55,929 bases of DNA. Source: Candidatus Fermentithermobacillaceae bacterium. Lineage in GTDB: Bacteria; Bacillota; Sulfobacillia; Fermentithermobacillales; Fermentithermobacillaceae. Positions 1 through 7,512 of this stretch are shown one piece after another. The stretch spans positions 1-55,929 of the forward strand of contig JAAZEL010000026.1 in the NCBI GenBank assembly GCA_012512325.1, read 5' to 3'. Numbering within the stretch: position 1 is the stretch's first letter; each line of letters opens with the position of its first letter. A program made the translations under genes and the position numbers. The notes beneath the pieces were generated by a model, which saw nothing but the letters and a program-made list of their open reading frames with translations, ran no database searches and was not told where the DNA came from.

Positions 1-4
1 AACT

Positions 5-199
5 TCAGCCACGGGTTGTTGGGATTAGGTTTGTGGCCCGTGGGTCTTTCATCCCTTTCTTCAACCGTTTCACCTGTCGCTCGCTGAGCCCCAAGAGTTC
101 AGCTGCCAGTTTGATTGTCAGTTTCCCGTCCAGTACTTGTTCCATGACGTAAACTCTTCGTGCTTCCTTTGCGCTCAAGGAAAAGTGTTCTCCTCTCAT
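5..199 (-). pseudogene. Transposase N-terminal fragment (HTH domain), frameshifted
   Basis: The 64-residue reading frame starts MRGEHFSLSAKEARR and contains a helix-turn-helix (AAELLGLSERQVKRLKK) of the kind found at the N-terminus of ISNCY/IS481-like transposases. It ends at a TGA at 5-7 after a short unrelated tail. In the neighbouring frame the sequence could continue with a basic TGHKPNPNNPW stretch, so a frameshift is likely and the rest of the transposase would lie beyond the left edge. The HTH is clear; the family assignment rests on memory of similar N-termini. Confidence 0.6.
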
Positions 200-242
200 G
201 GTGACATTTTCTCTGTCCGCTTACAGGGTGACAATATCGCTG
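200..242. repeat. Probable insertion-sequence end with direct repeats
   Basis: Directly upstream of the transposase start lie two 16-bp direct repeats, GGTGACATTTTCTCTG (200-215) and GGTGACAATATCGCTG (227-242), which match at 13 of 16 positions. Transposase-binding repeats close to an IS end have this arrangement. The other end is outside the window, so a terminal inverted repeat cannot be confirmed. Confidence 0.45.
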
Positions 243-316
243 GCCGGTAGCAGTTCCCCATTAAGGTCCTAGACAAATCGGCGGCAAAAGGTTAGAATAA
301 TAGGGGTATATCAGGT

Positions 317-393
<77 letters not shown>

Positions 394-876
394 TTTCAAC
401 TACGATATCCCCTTCTGGTAGGCATGTTGAACGCTATCCAGTCCGGTGACTCCAGTGGCTTGGAACAGCACATAAGCAGCAACAATCGTCATGGCTGACC
501 ATGGGTTTCATCAAGTCGTTTAGCAAGCGGCACAGGTTTCTTGGTTTCTTGGTGAAACGAGCTTGCTTTCCGGGGCTTGAGGGATTGGTTCAGTACCTTG
601 ACGGTTCGGTATTTCGCTTTGATGTACTGCCCCTAGCCGATGACTCCGTCGGCAAAGCCTGGTTCTGTACCTTCATGTTTCGTGGCCCGCGGAGTGATGA
701 CTCAATAGCAAAGCAGGGATTGGGATGAGCAACAGACAATATCAGAAGGACAGGATTGAGGACAGCTTTAAGGACAGTATTAGGGACAGGTCGAAGACAG
801 GGTTCAGGACAGGTCTGAGCATCAGTATCAGGCGTTCATATCAGCCTTCATATTAGTCGGAGAGGGGCGTCAGTCA
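394..876. other. Non-coding region with degenerate repeats
   Basis: No convincing gene lies between the tRNA and the amidohydrolase. A 75-codon frame at 501-728 has no recognisable family and no good ribosome-binding site. The segment contains a degenerate long repeat: TGGTTCAGTACCTT near 584 recurs as TGGTTCTGTACCTT near 660, each followed by a GATGACTC motif. The 3' part (741-825) is a shorter tandem repeat, listed separately. The ribosome-binding site for the next gene, GGAGAGGGG, is at 859-867. Confidence 0.5.
741..825. repeat. About 12-bp degenerate tandem repeat, 7 units
   Basis: Seven consecutive units of 11-13 bp end in the word GACAG or a close variant: ATCAGAAGGACAG, GATTGAGGACAG, CTTTAAGGACAG, TATTAGGGACAG, GTCGAAGACAG, GGTTCAGGACAG, GTCTGAGCATCAG. 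The array stops about 35 bp before the ribosome-binding site of the amidohydrolase gene, so it may lie in that gene's leader. No dyad symmetry is obvious in the unit. Confidence 0.75.
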
Positions 877-2466
877 GTGAAAGCAATCAAGACAGCGCAA
901 TGTCTCTTCTTGCAGAACCTCAAGATATACGACGGTACAGGCGCTCCGCCTGTATCGGGGGATATCCTGATTTGTGATGGGAAGATCGTCGCAGTAGGGC
1001 GGGTAGACACCTCAGTTGTTCCGGTCGAGGCAGTAAAGCATGACTGCAACGGGCTGTGCGCTTCCCCTGGTTTCATAGACATCCACAGCCACTCAGACAG
1101 TGGCATTATCTTGCATCCAGAAGCAGAGTGCCTCATAAAGCAAGGGATTACTACCTCAGTAGGGGGTAACTGCGGGGGCAGTGCCGGGGGAGCTCCTTCA
1201 TCGGCTCACAGGCACAGCGAGAAGTACCTTGCCCTAGGGGTCTGTTGGGAGGATTTTCAGGGATTTCTGGGCGCGGTGGAGCAAGTGGGGCCCGCGGTCA
1301 ACCTCGCCATGCTGTTCGGGCATGGCGACATAAGGGTTCAAGTGCTTGGGAGTTCAGGCAGGCAGCCTACACCCGAGGAGAAGCAGAAGATGCTTGCGAT
1401 TTCTCGCACACTCATGCAGACAGGCGCGTTCGGCATATCAAGCGGGCTTGAGTATGTGCCCGGCAGGTTCGCAGATGTAGACGAACTGGTGAACGTTTCA
1501 AGGCCTGTAGCAGAGCGAGACGGCATCCACACGATGCACATGCGCAGCGAAGGCCCGGAACTCTTCGAAGCCGTCCAAGAAGCGATCGAAATCACCGAGA
1601 AGAGCGGTGTCAGGTTTGAAATCTCCCACCTAAAGGCGGTGGGTGAAGACAACTGGGGCAAGCTGCCCAAGGTTTTGGAGATGTTGGATGAAGCAAACGC
1701 CAGAGGCCTGGATATTTCGGCGGATGTGTACCCGTATCTGGCATCAAGCACTGAACTTGCTATCGTCTTGCCTGATTGGGTGCTTGAGGAGGGCAAGGCA
1801 GCGGCGGTAGGGTTGCTTGCAGAGGGTAGTCCTGTGCGGGAGCGGATCGCCGCTGAGTCTCATGTTCGCACCGAAAAGCAGGGAGGTTGGGATAAGATCG
1901 TAGTCACTTCTGTACGGACTCCCGAGGACAAGTGGATGGAAGGGCTCAACGTGGAGGAAATTGCCCTGAGGATGGGAAGAGCGCCCCAGGAGACGGCCCT
2001 GGACATCCTTGTGAGCAATGAAATGAGGGTGTCCATAATCAGGCATTCCATGAGCGAAGATGATCTTGTGGCGGCCATGAAACACCCCAGGGTTTGCTTT
2101 GCGACAGACGGCCATGTGGCAACGGCGGCTGAGGGGAGTATCCATCCCAGGAGCATAGGCACATATCCCAGGGTGCTGGGGCGCTATGTGAGGGAGAAAG
2201 GTGTCTTGACCATGGAAGAAGCCATCAGGAAGTTGACTTCTTTGCCTGCTTCGAAGATGAAGATTTGCGACAGGGGCCTTCTCAAGCCTGGGCTGGCCGC
2301 CGATGTAGTGTTTTTCGACAGGGACACCATAGCGGACAAGGGTACTTACGCGAATCCCTGGCAGTTCCCCTCGGGGATTTTCGGGGTGTTGGTCAACGGA
2401 AGGCCTGTGGTGTGGGAAGGTGAGGCCACCGGTGTCCGGCCGGGCAAGGTGTTGAGGAAACGATAG
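877..2466 (+). CDS. N-acyl-D-amino-acid deacylase / D-aminoacylase family amidohydrolase
   Basis: This 529-residue protein belongs to the amidohydrolase superfamily group that hydrolyses N-acyl-D-amino acids to D-amino acid and carboxylate. Near residue 67 the strand-1 motif DIHSHSD supplies metal-binding histidines. GGNCGG near residue 95 corresponds to the conserved metal-ligand cysteine of D-aminoacylases. Later motifs are ISSGLEYVPG, HMRSEG, FEISHLKAVG and CFATDGHVA, the last with the catalytic aspartate region. The C-terminus (LKPGLAADVVFFD, VLVNGRPVV) is the usual beta-sandwich end of the fold. Length matches the family (about 480-530). Translation starts at GTG with GGAGAGGGG 9 bases upstream. 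It appears monocistronic. A role in recycling D-amino-acid derivatives or peptides is likely, but the substrate is not readable from sequence; dihydropyrimidinase-like relatives are less likely. Confidence 0.85.
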   Translation: MKAIKTAQCLFLQNLKIYDGTGAPPVSGDILICDGKIVAVGRVDTSVVPVEAVKHDCNGLCASPGFIDIHSHSDSGIILHPEAECLIKQGITTSVGGNCGGSAGGAPSSAHRHSEKYLALGVCWEDFQGFLGAVEQVGPAVNLAMLFGHGDIRVQVLGSSGRQPTPEEKQKMLAISRTLMQTGAFGISSGLEYVPGRFADVDELVNVSRPVAERDGIHTMHMRSEGPELFEAVQEAIEITEKSGVRFEISHLKAVGEDNWGKLPKVLEMLDEANARGLDISADVYPYLASSTELAIVLPDWVLEEGKAAAVGLLAEGSPVRERIAAESHVRTEKQGGWDKIVVTSVRTPEDKWMEGLNVEEIALRMGRAPQETALDILVSNEMRVSIIRHSMSEDDLVAAMKHPRVCFATDGHVATAAEGSIHPRSIGTYPRVLGRYVREKGVLTMEEAIRKLTSLPASKMKICDRGLLKPGLAADVVFFDRDTIADKGTYANPWQFPSGIFGVLVNGRPVVWEGEATGVRPGKVLRKR

Positions 2467-2468
2467 AA

Positions 2469-2493
2469 GGCCGGACGGCTATGCCGGCCGTTT
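2469..2493 (+). terminator. Hairpin after amidohydrolase gene
   Basis: Three bases after the stop codon, GGCCGG (2469-2474) pairs with CCGGCC (2484-2489), followed by GTTT. The U tract is short, so termination may be inefficient or aided by the larger hairpin at 2536. Confidence 0.5.
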
Positions 2494-2535
2494 ACCATGC
2501 GGGCCATTGGTTGCACTCATGCCGGATATAGACAT

Positions 2536-2593
2536 AAACGGCTGCCGCCGGCAGGTCGCGGGCAATGCGCTTACTGCCCGGCGACAGCCGTTT
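2536..2593. terminator. Large inverted repeat between convergent genes
   Basis: The outer arms AAACGGCTG and CAGCCGTTT pair perfectly and continue inward with interrupted GC-rich pairing (CCGCCGGCAG with CTGCCCGGCG). The hairpin sits between the convergent amidohydrolase and proA genes and probably acts as a bidirectional transcript end, although neither side has a long U run. Confidence 0.5.
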
Positions 2594-2612
2594 GCTTGTG
2601 AGGTCTTACCTC

Positions 2613-3857
2613 CTACTGCCGTACCTGTCCTGTGCCCTCTATCACATACTTGTATGTGGTCAGTTCGTTGATGCCCATGGGCCCCCTGGCGTGGAGCTTC
2701 TGGGTGGAGATGCCGATTTCGGCGCCAAACCCGAACTCGCCGCCGTCGGTAAAGCGGGTGCTGGCGTTCACGTATACTGCGGCTGCGTCTACCGCCCGGG
2801 TAAACTTGGCAGCCACATCCGGGTCCGCCGTGATAATCGCTTCCGAATGGGCCGTACCGTATGTTGCGATGTGTTCTATGGCTTCATCCAACCCGGACAC
2901 CACCTTTATGGCGAGCACCAGGTCCAGGTATTCCTCTTGCCAGTCTTCCTCGGTGGCAGGCTCTATGTAAGGGACGATCTCCCGGCTTCGCGGGCAGCCC
3001 CTTATCTCAACGCCCTTGTCAGTCAAATCTTGTGCCAAGCCGGGCAACAGCGCCTCGGCGATGCCTTCATGGACCAGCAAGGTTTCCATGGCGTTGCACA
3101 CCGCGGGATTGCTGAGCTTGGCGTTCATGGCGATGGAGCGGGCCATCTCACGGTCGGCTGCCGCATCCACGTATATGTGGCAATTGCCTGTACCTGTTTC
3201 GATAACAGGGATGCTGGCATTTTCTAGGGTCGCCTTGATTAACCCGGCGCCACCCCGAGGTATCAGGACGTCTATGAGCCCTCTCAATCTCATCATGGTG
3301 AGCGCTTCAGAGCGGTCCGGATTGTCTATGTACTGGATGCACTCAGGGGTGATTCCTGCCTTCTCCAAGCCAGTGCGCAGCTTGGCCACGATGGCAGTAT
3401 TGGTCTTGAGTGCCTCAGTGCCGCCACGGAGAATTACCGCGTTGCCCGACTTAATGCAAAGCCCTGCAGCATCTGCCGTGACGTTGGGCCGCGATTCGTA
3501 AATCACTCCGATCGCGCCGAAGGGCACTCTCACCTTCTTGATGGTCAAACCGTTTGGCCGGCTTATCATCTGAACGATCTTGCCCAGATTATCCTGGAGC
3601 AGGCCTATCTGCCTGAGAGCCTGAGCCATCATGCCGATCTTGGTTTCTGATAGGGCGAGGCGTCGGCGCATGGGCCCAGTAATCCCGGCCTTATCGGCAT
3701 TTTCCAGATCTTCTTGGTTGGCGTCCAGTATGTGGAGGCGTCCTGCCTCAAGTTCATCCGCCATGAACAACAAGCCCTTGGCTCTCTGCTCCGGGCTCAG
3801 GGATGCCAGGACCTTCGATGCTCCTCTGGCGCGCTCTGCCTTCTCAATAACTGTCAT
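2613..3857 (-). CDS. proA: Gamma-glutamyl phosphate reductase
   Basis: ProA (414 residues) reduces gamma-glutamyl phosphate with NADPH to glutamate-5-semialdehyde, the second step of proline synthesis. It is cytoplasmic. Family landmarks include IGVIYESRPNVTADAAGL near residue 110, ILRGG, the catalytic-cysteine segment NPAVCNAMETLLVHE near residue 260, LDLVLAIKVV, and the C-terminal GFGAEIGISTQKLHARGPMG. Length is normal. The ATG at 3857 has GGGAGG 8 bases upstream and overlaps the end of the upstream ProC-ProB fusion gene by 14 nt, so the two are co-translated parts of one operon. The operon sits behind a proline T-box, so transcription should rise when tRNA-Pro is uncharged. Confidence 0.97.
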   Translation of the reverse strand: MTVIEKAERARGASKVLASLSPEQRAKGLLFMADELEAGRLHILDANQEDLENADKAGITGPMRRRLALSETKIGMMAQALRQIGLLQDNLGKIVQMISRPNGLTIKKVRVPFGAIGVIYESRPNVTADAAGLCIKSGNAVILRGGTEALKTNTAIVAKLRTGLEKAGITPECIQYIDNPDRSEALTMMRLRGLIDVLIPRGGAGLIKATLENASIPVIETGTGNCHIYVDAAADREMARSIAMNAKLSNPAVCNAMETLLVHEGIAEALLPGLAQDLTDKGVEIRGCPRSREIVPYIEPATEEDWQEEYLDLVLAIKVVSGLDEAIEHIATYGTAHSEAIITADPDVAAKFTRAVDAAAVYVNASTRFTDGGEFGFGAEIGISTQKLHARGPMGINELTTYKYVIEGTGQVRQ

Positions 3858-5565
3858 GTGATTCGCCTCCCGATGCTGCTTTTCCGGGCTTGCGCCCTTG
3901 GAATGCTTTGTCGCCTACGAACAGGGTGCCGATCATGCGGCCTTCAAGGATGGACTTGAGCACGCCCGGCCTGCTGCCGTTTGCTATCACCGCCGGGACA
4001 CCGTGCTGCAACACCATGTTGGCAGCCCACAATTTGGTTATCATCCCGCCTGTGGCTATATCCACATTGCGGGTGCCTTGGGCCATGGCAAGGATGGATG
4101 GGTCGATGGTCTTCACTGTGGTGATGAGTCGGGCATCAGGGTGAACACGAGGATCTTTGTCGTAGAATCCTTCGGTGTCTGTCAGCAGTACAAGTAGATC
4201 GGCGTTAAGCAGTACGGCGACCCTTGCAGACAAGGTGTCGTTGTCGCCGAACCGTATTTCTTCTACGGCCACGGTATCATTTTCATTGATGATGGGGACG
4301 ATCCTTCTTTTGAGCATCGCCTCCAAGGTGTCCCTGCACAGAGCTGAGCGTTTGGGGCTTCCCAGATCGTCTCTGGTGAGCAACACCTGACCTACGGTGA
4401 GCCCGAATTCCTCAAAGAGAGTCTCATAGCTTCTCATCAATAGCCCTTGGCCGACTGCGGCGAGCACTTGTTTTTCCGTGATGGAGACGGTCTTTTCCCG
4501 GCCAATCCGGCCCCTGCCGGCTGCCATGGCCCCCGACGAAACTACCACCACTTCGCGGCCTTCTGCCATCAGGGTTGATACCTGCTCGACGATACCCCTG
4601 AGCAATTCTTCGTTGAAAGTACCGTTGGCGTCTGTGACGGTTGAGGAGCCTATTTTGACCACAATCCTTCTGGCTCTGGTAAGGGCTGCGCGCTTCCTGG
4701 TCTCGTACTCGGAGTAGGCGGCAGAGATCTCTTCCGACCTGCGGAGCGCCTTGCCCATTGCTTCTTCAACCAGCAGACCGAGCCCGTTTGACTCGAAAAC
4801 CCGGAGGGCTGCTTCCGTGGTACCGTTGGGCGATGCAATCTGGTCGATGAGCTCTTTGAGCGTTAAGCCGGTGCTTTTGAGAAGGCAGCCTGCGCCTATG
4901 AGAGTTTGGCGGGACAGTTGCTCAGAGAGCCGTCTTTCCAGCCCCATCTCCACGGCCACCTCGGTCATCTCCTGAGCCAGACGGTAGAAATATGCGGGCC
5001 CGCTGCCTGACAAGGCTGTAACTGCATCCATGTATATTTCATCAAGCCAGAAGACCTTTCCCACGGAAGCGAACACAGCTTCTGCCAGGCCTTTGTGCTT
5101 ACCGGTAACCCGGTGGCTTCCACACAGCACCGATACTCCTTCGCCCACTTGGGCCGGGGTGTTGGGCATCGCCCGTATAACCGGGACTTCTTTGGCCAGG
5201 GAATCTTCTATGCTCTTGATGGTTATGCCTGCGGCAACTGAGATAATCAAATGGTCCTCAGTCACCAGGTTTGACACCGCATCCAGCACTTCCGGCATTT
5301 GGTCGGGTTTTGCCGCCAGGATTATTACCTGCGATGCCTCCATCAATTCCCTGTAGTCTTTGGCGGCTCTTACACCGTAAGCCCTGCATAGGCGCGCCAG
5401 TCGTTCACGGTTGTTCTTGTTGATCACCCTTATCTCGGAATCCCGCAGGCTGTTGCCTGAAACAAGGCCCTTGATTAGGGCAGCGGCCATGTTACCGGCG
5501 CCGATAAAGCCTATCCGGACACCGTTGTTTGCTGCTATGTTGTTACCTACACCTACGTCGTTCAT
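3844..5565 (-). CDS. Fusion of pyrroline-5-carboxylate reductase (ProC) and glutamate 5-kinase (ProB)
   Basis: This 573-residue protein joins two enzymes that are normally separate. Residues 1-290 are ProC: Rossmann motif IGFIGAGNMAAALIKGL, then AAKPDQ, MPNTPAQVGEGV and ALSGSGPAYFY. It catalyses the last step, pyrroline-5-carboxylate to proline. Residues from about 300 are the amino-acid-kinase domain of ProB: RRIVVKIGSSTVT, VVSSGAMAAGR, INENDTVA, FGDNDTLSARVA, LLTDTEGFYDKDPR and IATGGMITK. It catalyses the first step, phosphorylation of glutamate. The junction at residues 290-300 has no stop or frameshift. The C-terminal PUA domain of typical ProB (about 367 residues) is missing. The start ATG has GGAGGT 11 bases upstream. 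With ProA downstream the operon encodes the whole glutamate-to-proline route. Since proline normally inhibits ProB, physical linkage of first and last enzymes could affect feedback or channelling; that is inference. Confidence 0.94.
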   Translation of the reverse strand: MNDVGVGNNIAANNGVRIGFIGAGNMAAALIKGLVSGNSLRDSEIRVINKNNRERLARLCRAYGVRAAKDYRELMEASQVIILAAKPDQMPEVLDAVSNLVTEDHLIISVAAGITIKSIEDSLAKEVPVIRAMPNTPAQVGEGVSVLCGSHRVTGKHKGLAEAVFASVGKVFWLDEIYMDAVTALSGSGPAYFYRLAQEMTEVAVEMGLERRLSEQLSRQTLIGAGCLLKSTGLTLKELIDQIASPNGTTEAALRVFESNGLGLLVEEAMGKALRRSEEISAAYSEYETRKRAALTRARRIVVKIGSSTVTDANGTFNEELLRGIVEQVSTLMAEGREVVVVSSGAMAAGRGRIGREKTVSITEKQVLAAVGQGLLMRSYETLFEEFGLTVGQVLLTRDDLGSPKRSALCRDTLEAMLKRRIVPIINENDTVAVEEIRFGDNDTLSARVAVLLNADLLVLLTDTEGFYDKDPRVHPDARLITTVKTIDPSILAMAQGTRNVDIATGGMITKLWAANMVLQHGVPAVIANGSRPGVLKSILEGRMIGTLFVGDKAFQGRKPGKAASGGESHDSY

Positions 5566-5594
5566 TCCGGATCAGCACCTCCGACTGTTAAGAA

Positions 5595-5720
5595 CTTCAA
5601 GTACTAAGACAAAAACCCCAAGCATCAACACAAGAACTCCAATCGTCACGACAAGGACGCCAAGGGCCACCACAAAGACTACAGGCATCAAGATAAGAAC
5701 CACTTGCATCAAAACAAGAA
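5595..5720. repeat. 21-bp tandem repeat, six exact-length units, in the proCB leader
   Basis: Six consecutive units, each exactly 21 bp, fill the gap between the T-box terminator and the ribosome-binding site of proCB. On the plus strand they begin at 5595, 5616, 5637, 5658, 5679 and 5700. Two examples are CCCCAAGCATCAACACAAGA and CCACTTGCATCAAAACAAGA (each plus one A). They differ by substitutions only, with no indels. They lie in the transcribed leader when the T-box reads through. The unit has no dyad symmetry. Confidence 0.85.
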
Positions 5721-5731
5721 ATGCGAGCACC

Positions 5732-6000
5732 AAAAAAACCTCCGTCGCTAAGGACGGAGGTTTGTCTCCGTGGTACCACCTTAATTCGGGCTATAAAGCC
5801 CCTCAACAGACGGCCCAGCAGCCGTCTCCCCGTGTAACGGCTGGGTTCCCGATAGGCTCATCGCCTATAGCCTCGTGAGCGGGTTCGAAGAGAGTGGAAG
5901 GTAAACCTTTCAGCCACCGGTTTACTCTCTGTACATCCCTGGCTCTTCTACTATTCTCAGTCATAGGCCGCGTATGTATTGGTTCTATGCAGTGTCTAAT
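5732..6000 (-). promoter_or_regulatory. T-box riboswitch (proline, CCC specifier)
   Basis: On the minus strand the leader contains the T-box sequence AAGGTGGTACCACGGAG (5782-5766), which can pair with the tRNA acceptor end. It is followed by a terminator hairpin ACCTCCGTC/GACGGAGGT and a run of seven T (5763-5732). Upstream is a stem I with CAGAGAG at its 5' side, a GGTGGCTGAAAGG distal element, and a CTCTC return followed by GAACCCGCTC. Read as in other T-boxes, the specifier is CCC (complement of 5881-5883), a proline codon decoded by tRNA-Pro(GGG). Uncharged tRNA-Pro should stabilise the antiterminator and switch on proCB-proA. T-box identity is firm; the exact specifier position is inferred from alignment by eye. 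Confidence 0.92.
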
Positions 6001-6007
6001 GCATCTG

Positions 6008-6036
6008 ATTATGCCGCAGATGACGCCGTTTGTCAA
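6008..6036 (-). promoter_or_regulatory. Sigma-A-type promoter of the T-box/proCBA transcript
   Basis: On the minus strand TTGACA (6036-6031) and CATAAT (6013-6008) are separated by exactly 17 bp. The predicted start of transcription near 6001 is just upstream of the T-box stem I. Confidence 0.8.
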
Positions 6037-6201
6037 TCGCAGCCCAGTGCTGGATGCCCTAGACACACCTGTACACCCTGGCATGAACTGCATGGCCGCG
6101 AACACATTCCTGTCCTGAAACATATTGCCAGGCGGTCACCTATAAGTTAAGATATAGGTGACGCTTGCGGAGAAATATATGGTGTCGGAAGGTGATAATG
6201 A

Positions 6202-7512
6202 GTGGACGACCCCGGAGGTAGTAGTTACCTTCTAGCGTTGTGTTGCTTGGTGTTGTCTGCATACTTCTCCGGCTCAGAAAGCGCCATATTTTCCTCGGAT
6301 GAAGTTAGACTCAAGAGTAAGTATCCCGGGAACAAAAGGGCTCAACAGGTTCTTGGTTTGAAAAAGAACCCCAATGCTCTGCTCTCGAGTATCTTGCTCG
6401 GCAATACCCTTGTAAACATCTTGTTCTCTTCGACATTTACCGTTATCGTCTACTCCTTGCTCCCCAAATCACAAGGGCTGGCGGAGGCCTTGTCCGTCGT
6501 ATTCGGGACGGCCTTGGTCTTGTTGTTTGGTGAGATAACACCCAAACTTCTGGCAGGCTCAAATCCTGAGGCCCTTGCGGTCAGAGTGGTAGGAAGCCTT
6601 ACATGGCTGCAGCTTATCTTAAAGCCGTTTACCACTGTATTGGAGAAAGTGGCTTCTCTGTTTGCGTGGTTGCTTCCCAAACCGGACCGTGATCCTGAGG
6701 AGATGGAAGAGATGTCAGAAGCCAGGGTGATGGCCGCCCTGGAGTATGGGGAAGATACAGGAGCCATCAGCTACGCCGAGAAGGAGATCATCGCCGGGGT
6801 TATCGACTCCCGGGACATCGACGTATCTGAAGTGATGGTTCCCCGTCCGAGGATGATAGCCATAGAAGAGCAGGCAAGCGCCCTGGAAGCTCTCAAACTT
6901 ATGCTGAGAGAGGGGTTTTCGCGTATCCCCGTATACCATGGCTCAAAGGATAACATAACCGGTATTGCGAACATAAAGTCTCTGGCCATATTCCTAGGAG
7001 AAAGGCCTTCAGACTGGGAGGAAGCCTTGGCTGACATTCCGGTCAAGCAATTCGCAGTCGAGCCCTATTTCGTACCTGAAAGCAAGAATGTATCTGACCT
7101 GCTGCAGGAAATGAAGGCTTTGGGGGTACACATGGCCATTGTTGTAGACGAGTACGACGGTGTTTCCGGGCTGGTGACCATCGAAGACCTGATAGAGGAG
7201 TTCGTTGGGGACATACAGGACGAGTACGATTCCGAGAACATGGAATATGAAGTGTTAGGTGAAGGACGGTGGCGGATGCCCGGAAGCATAAGCTTGGTCG
7301 AACTGGAGGACTTCACCGGCATCGAGATAGACAATGAAGACTGTGACTCACTGGCGGGCCTTGTAATGATGTGCCTCGGCCGGGTGCCTGTACCCGGCGA
7401 CGCCTTTTGCCTGATCGAGCCCAAGGTTTGCTTTACCGTGGAAGACGTTAAAGGGCCGAGAATTACCGAGGTGCTGGTGGAGAGAATTGAGGGAGAAACC
7501 GGACAGATATGA
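6202..7512 (+). CDS. CNNM/CBS-domain membrane protein (HlyC/CorC family), first copy
   Basis: This 436-residue protein has an N-terminal CNNM (DUF21) membrane domain of about four helices (residues 8-170), opening with LSAYFSGSESAIFSSDEVRLK and including the family hallmark FGEITPKLLA. A pair of CBS domains follows (about 205-325: VMVPRPRMIAIEE, GFSRIPVYHGS, VDEYDGVSGLVTIEDLIEEFVGDIQDEYD). The last 85 residues are the CorC_HlyC domain. Relatives are linked to magnesium or sodium-coupled metal transport or efflux; the older label hemolysin is historical. Start is GTG at 6202 with GGAAGGTGAT 6-15 bases upstream; the ATG four bases earlier is in a closed frame. The next gene overlaps by 4 nt and encodes a paralogue, so the two may work as a heteromer. 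Confidence 0.9.
   Translation: MDDPGGSSYLLALCCLVLSAYFSGSESAIFSSDEVRLKSKYPGNKRAQQVLGLKKNPNALLSSILLGNTLVNILFSSTFTVIVYSLLPKSQGLAEALSVVFGTALVLLFGEITPKLLAGSNPEALAVRVVGSLTWLQLILKPFTTVLEKVASLFAWLLPKPDRDPEEMEEMSEARVMAALEYGEDTGAISYAEKEIIAGVIDSRDIDVSEVMVPRPRMIAIEEQASALEALKLMLREGFSRIPVYHGSKDNITGIANIKSLAIFLGERPSDWEEALADIPVKQFAVEPYFVPESKNVSDLLQEMKALGVHMAIVVDEYDGVSGLVTIEDLIEEFVGDIQDEYDSENMEYEVLGEGRWRMPGSISLVELEDFTGIEIDNEDCDSLAGLVMMCLGRVPVPGDAFCLIEPKVCFTVEDVKGPRITEVLVERIEGETGQI

Noticed and set aside
501-728. 75-codon frame after the tRNA
   Set aside because: No family resemblance, no good ribosome-binding site, and the frame crosses a degenerate DNA repeat.
2565-3227. 220-codon plus-strand frame over proA
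   Set aside because: It is antisense to a clear proA gene and has no recognisable domain.
5411-5878. 155-codon plus-strand frame with Thr/Lys-rich heptads
   Set aside because: It is antisense to proCB and to the T-box. The heptads come from the 21-bp DNA repeats.
5803-6123. 106-codon minus-strand frame upstream of proCB
   Set aside because: It lies entirely over the T-box leader and its promoter; RNA structure explains the sequence better than a protein.
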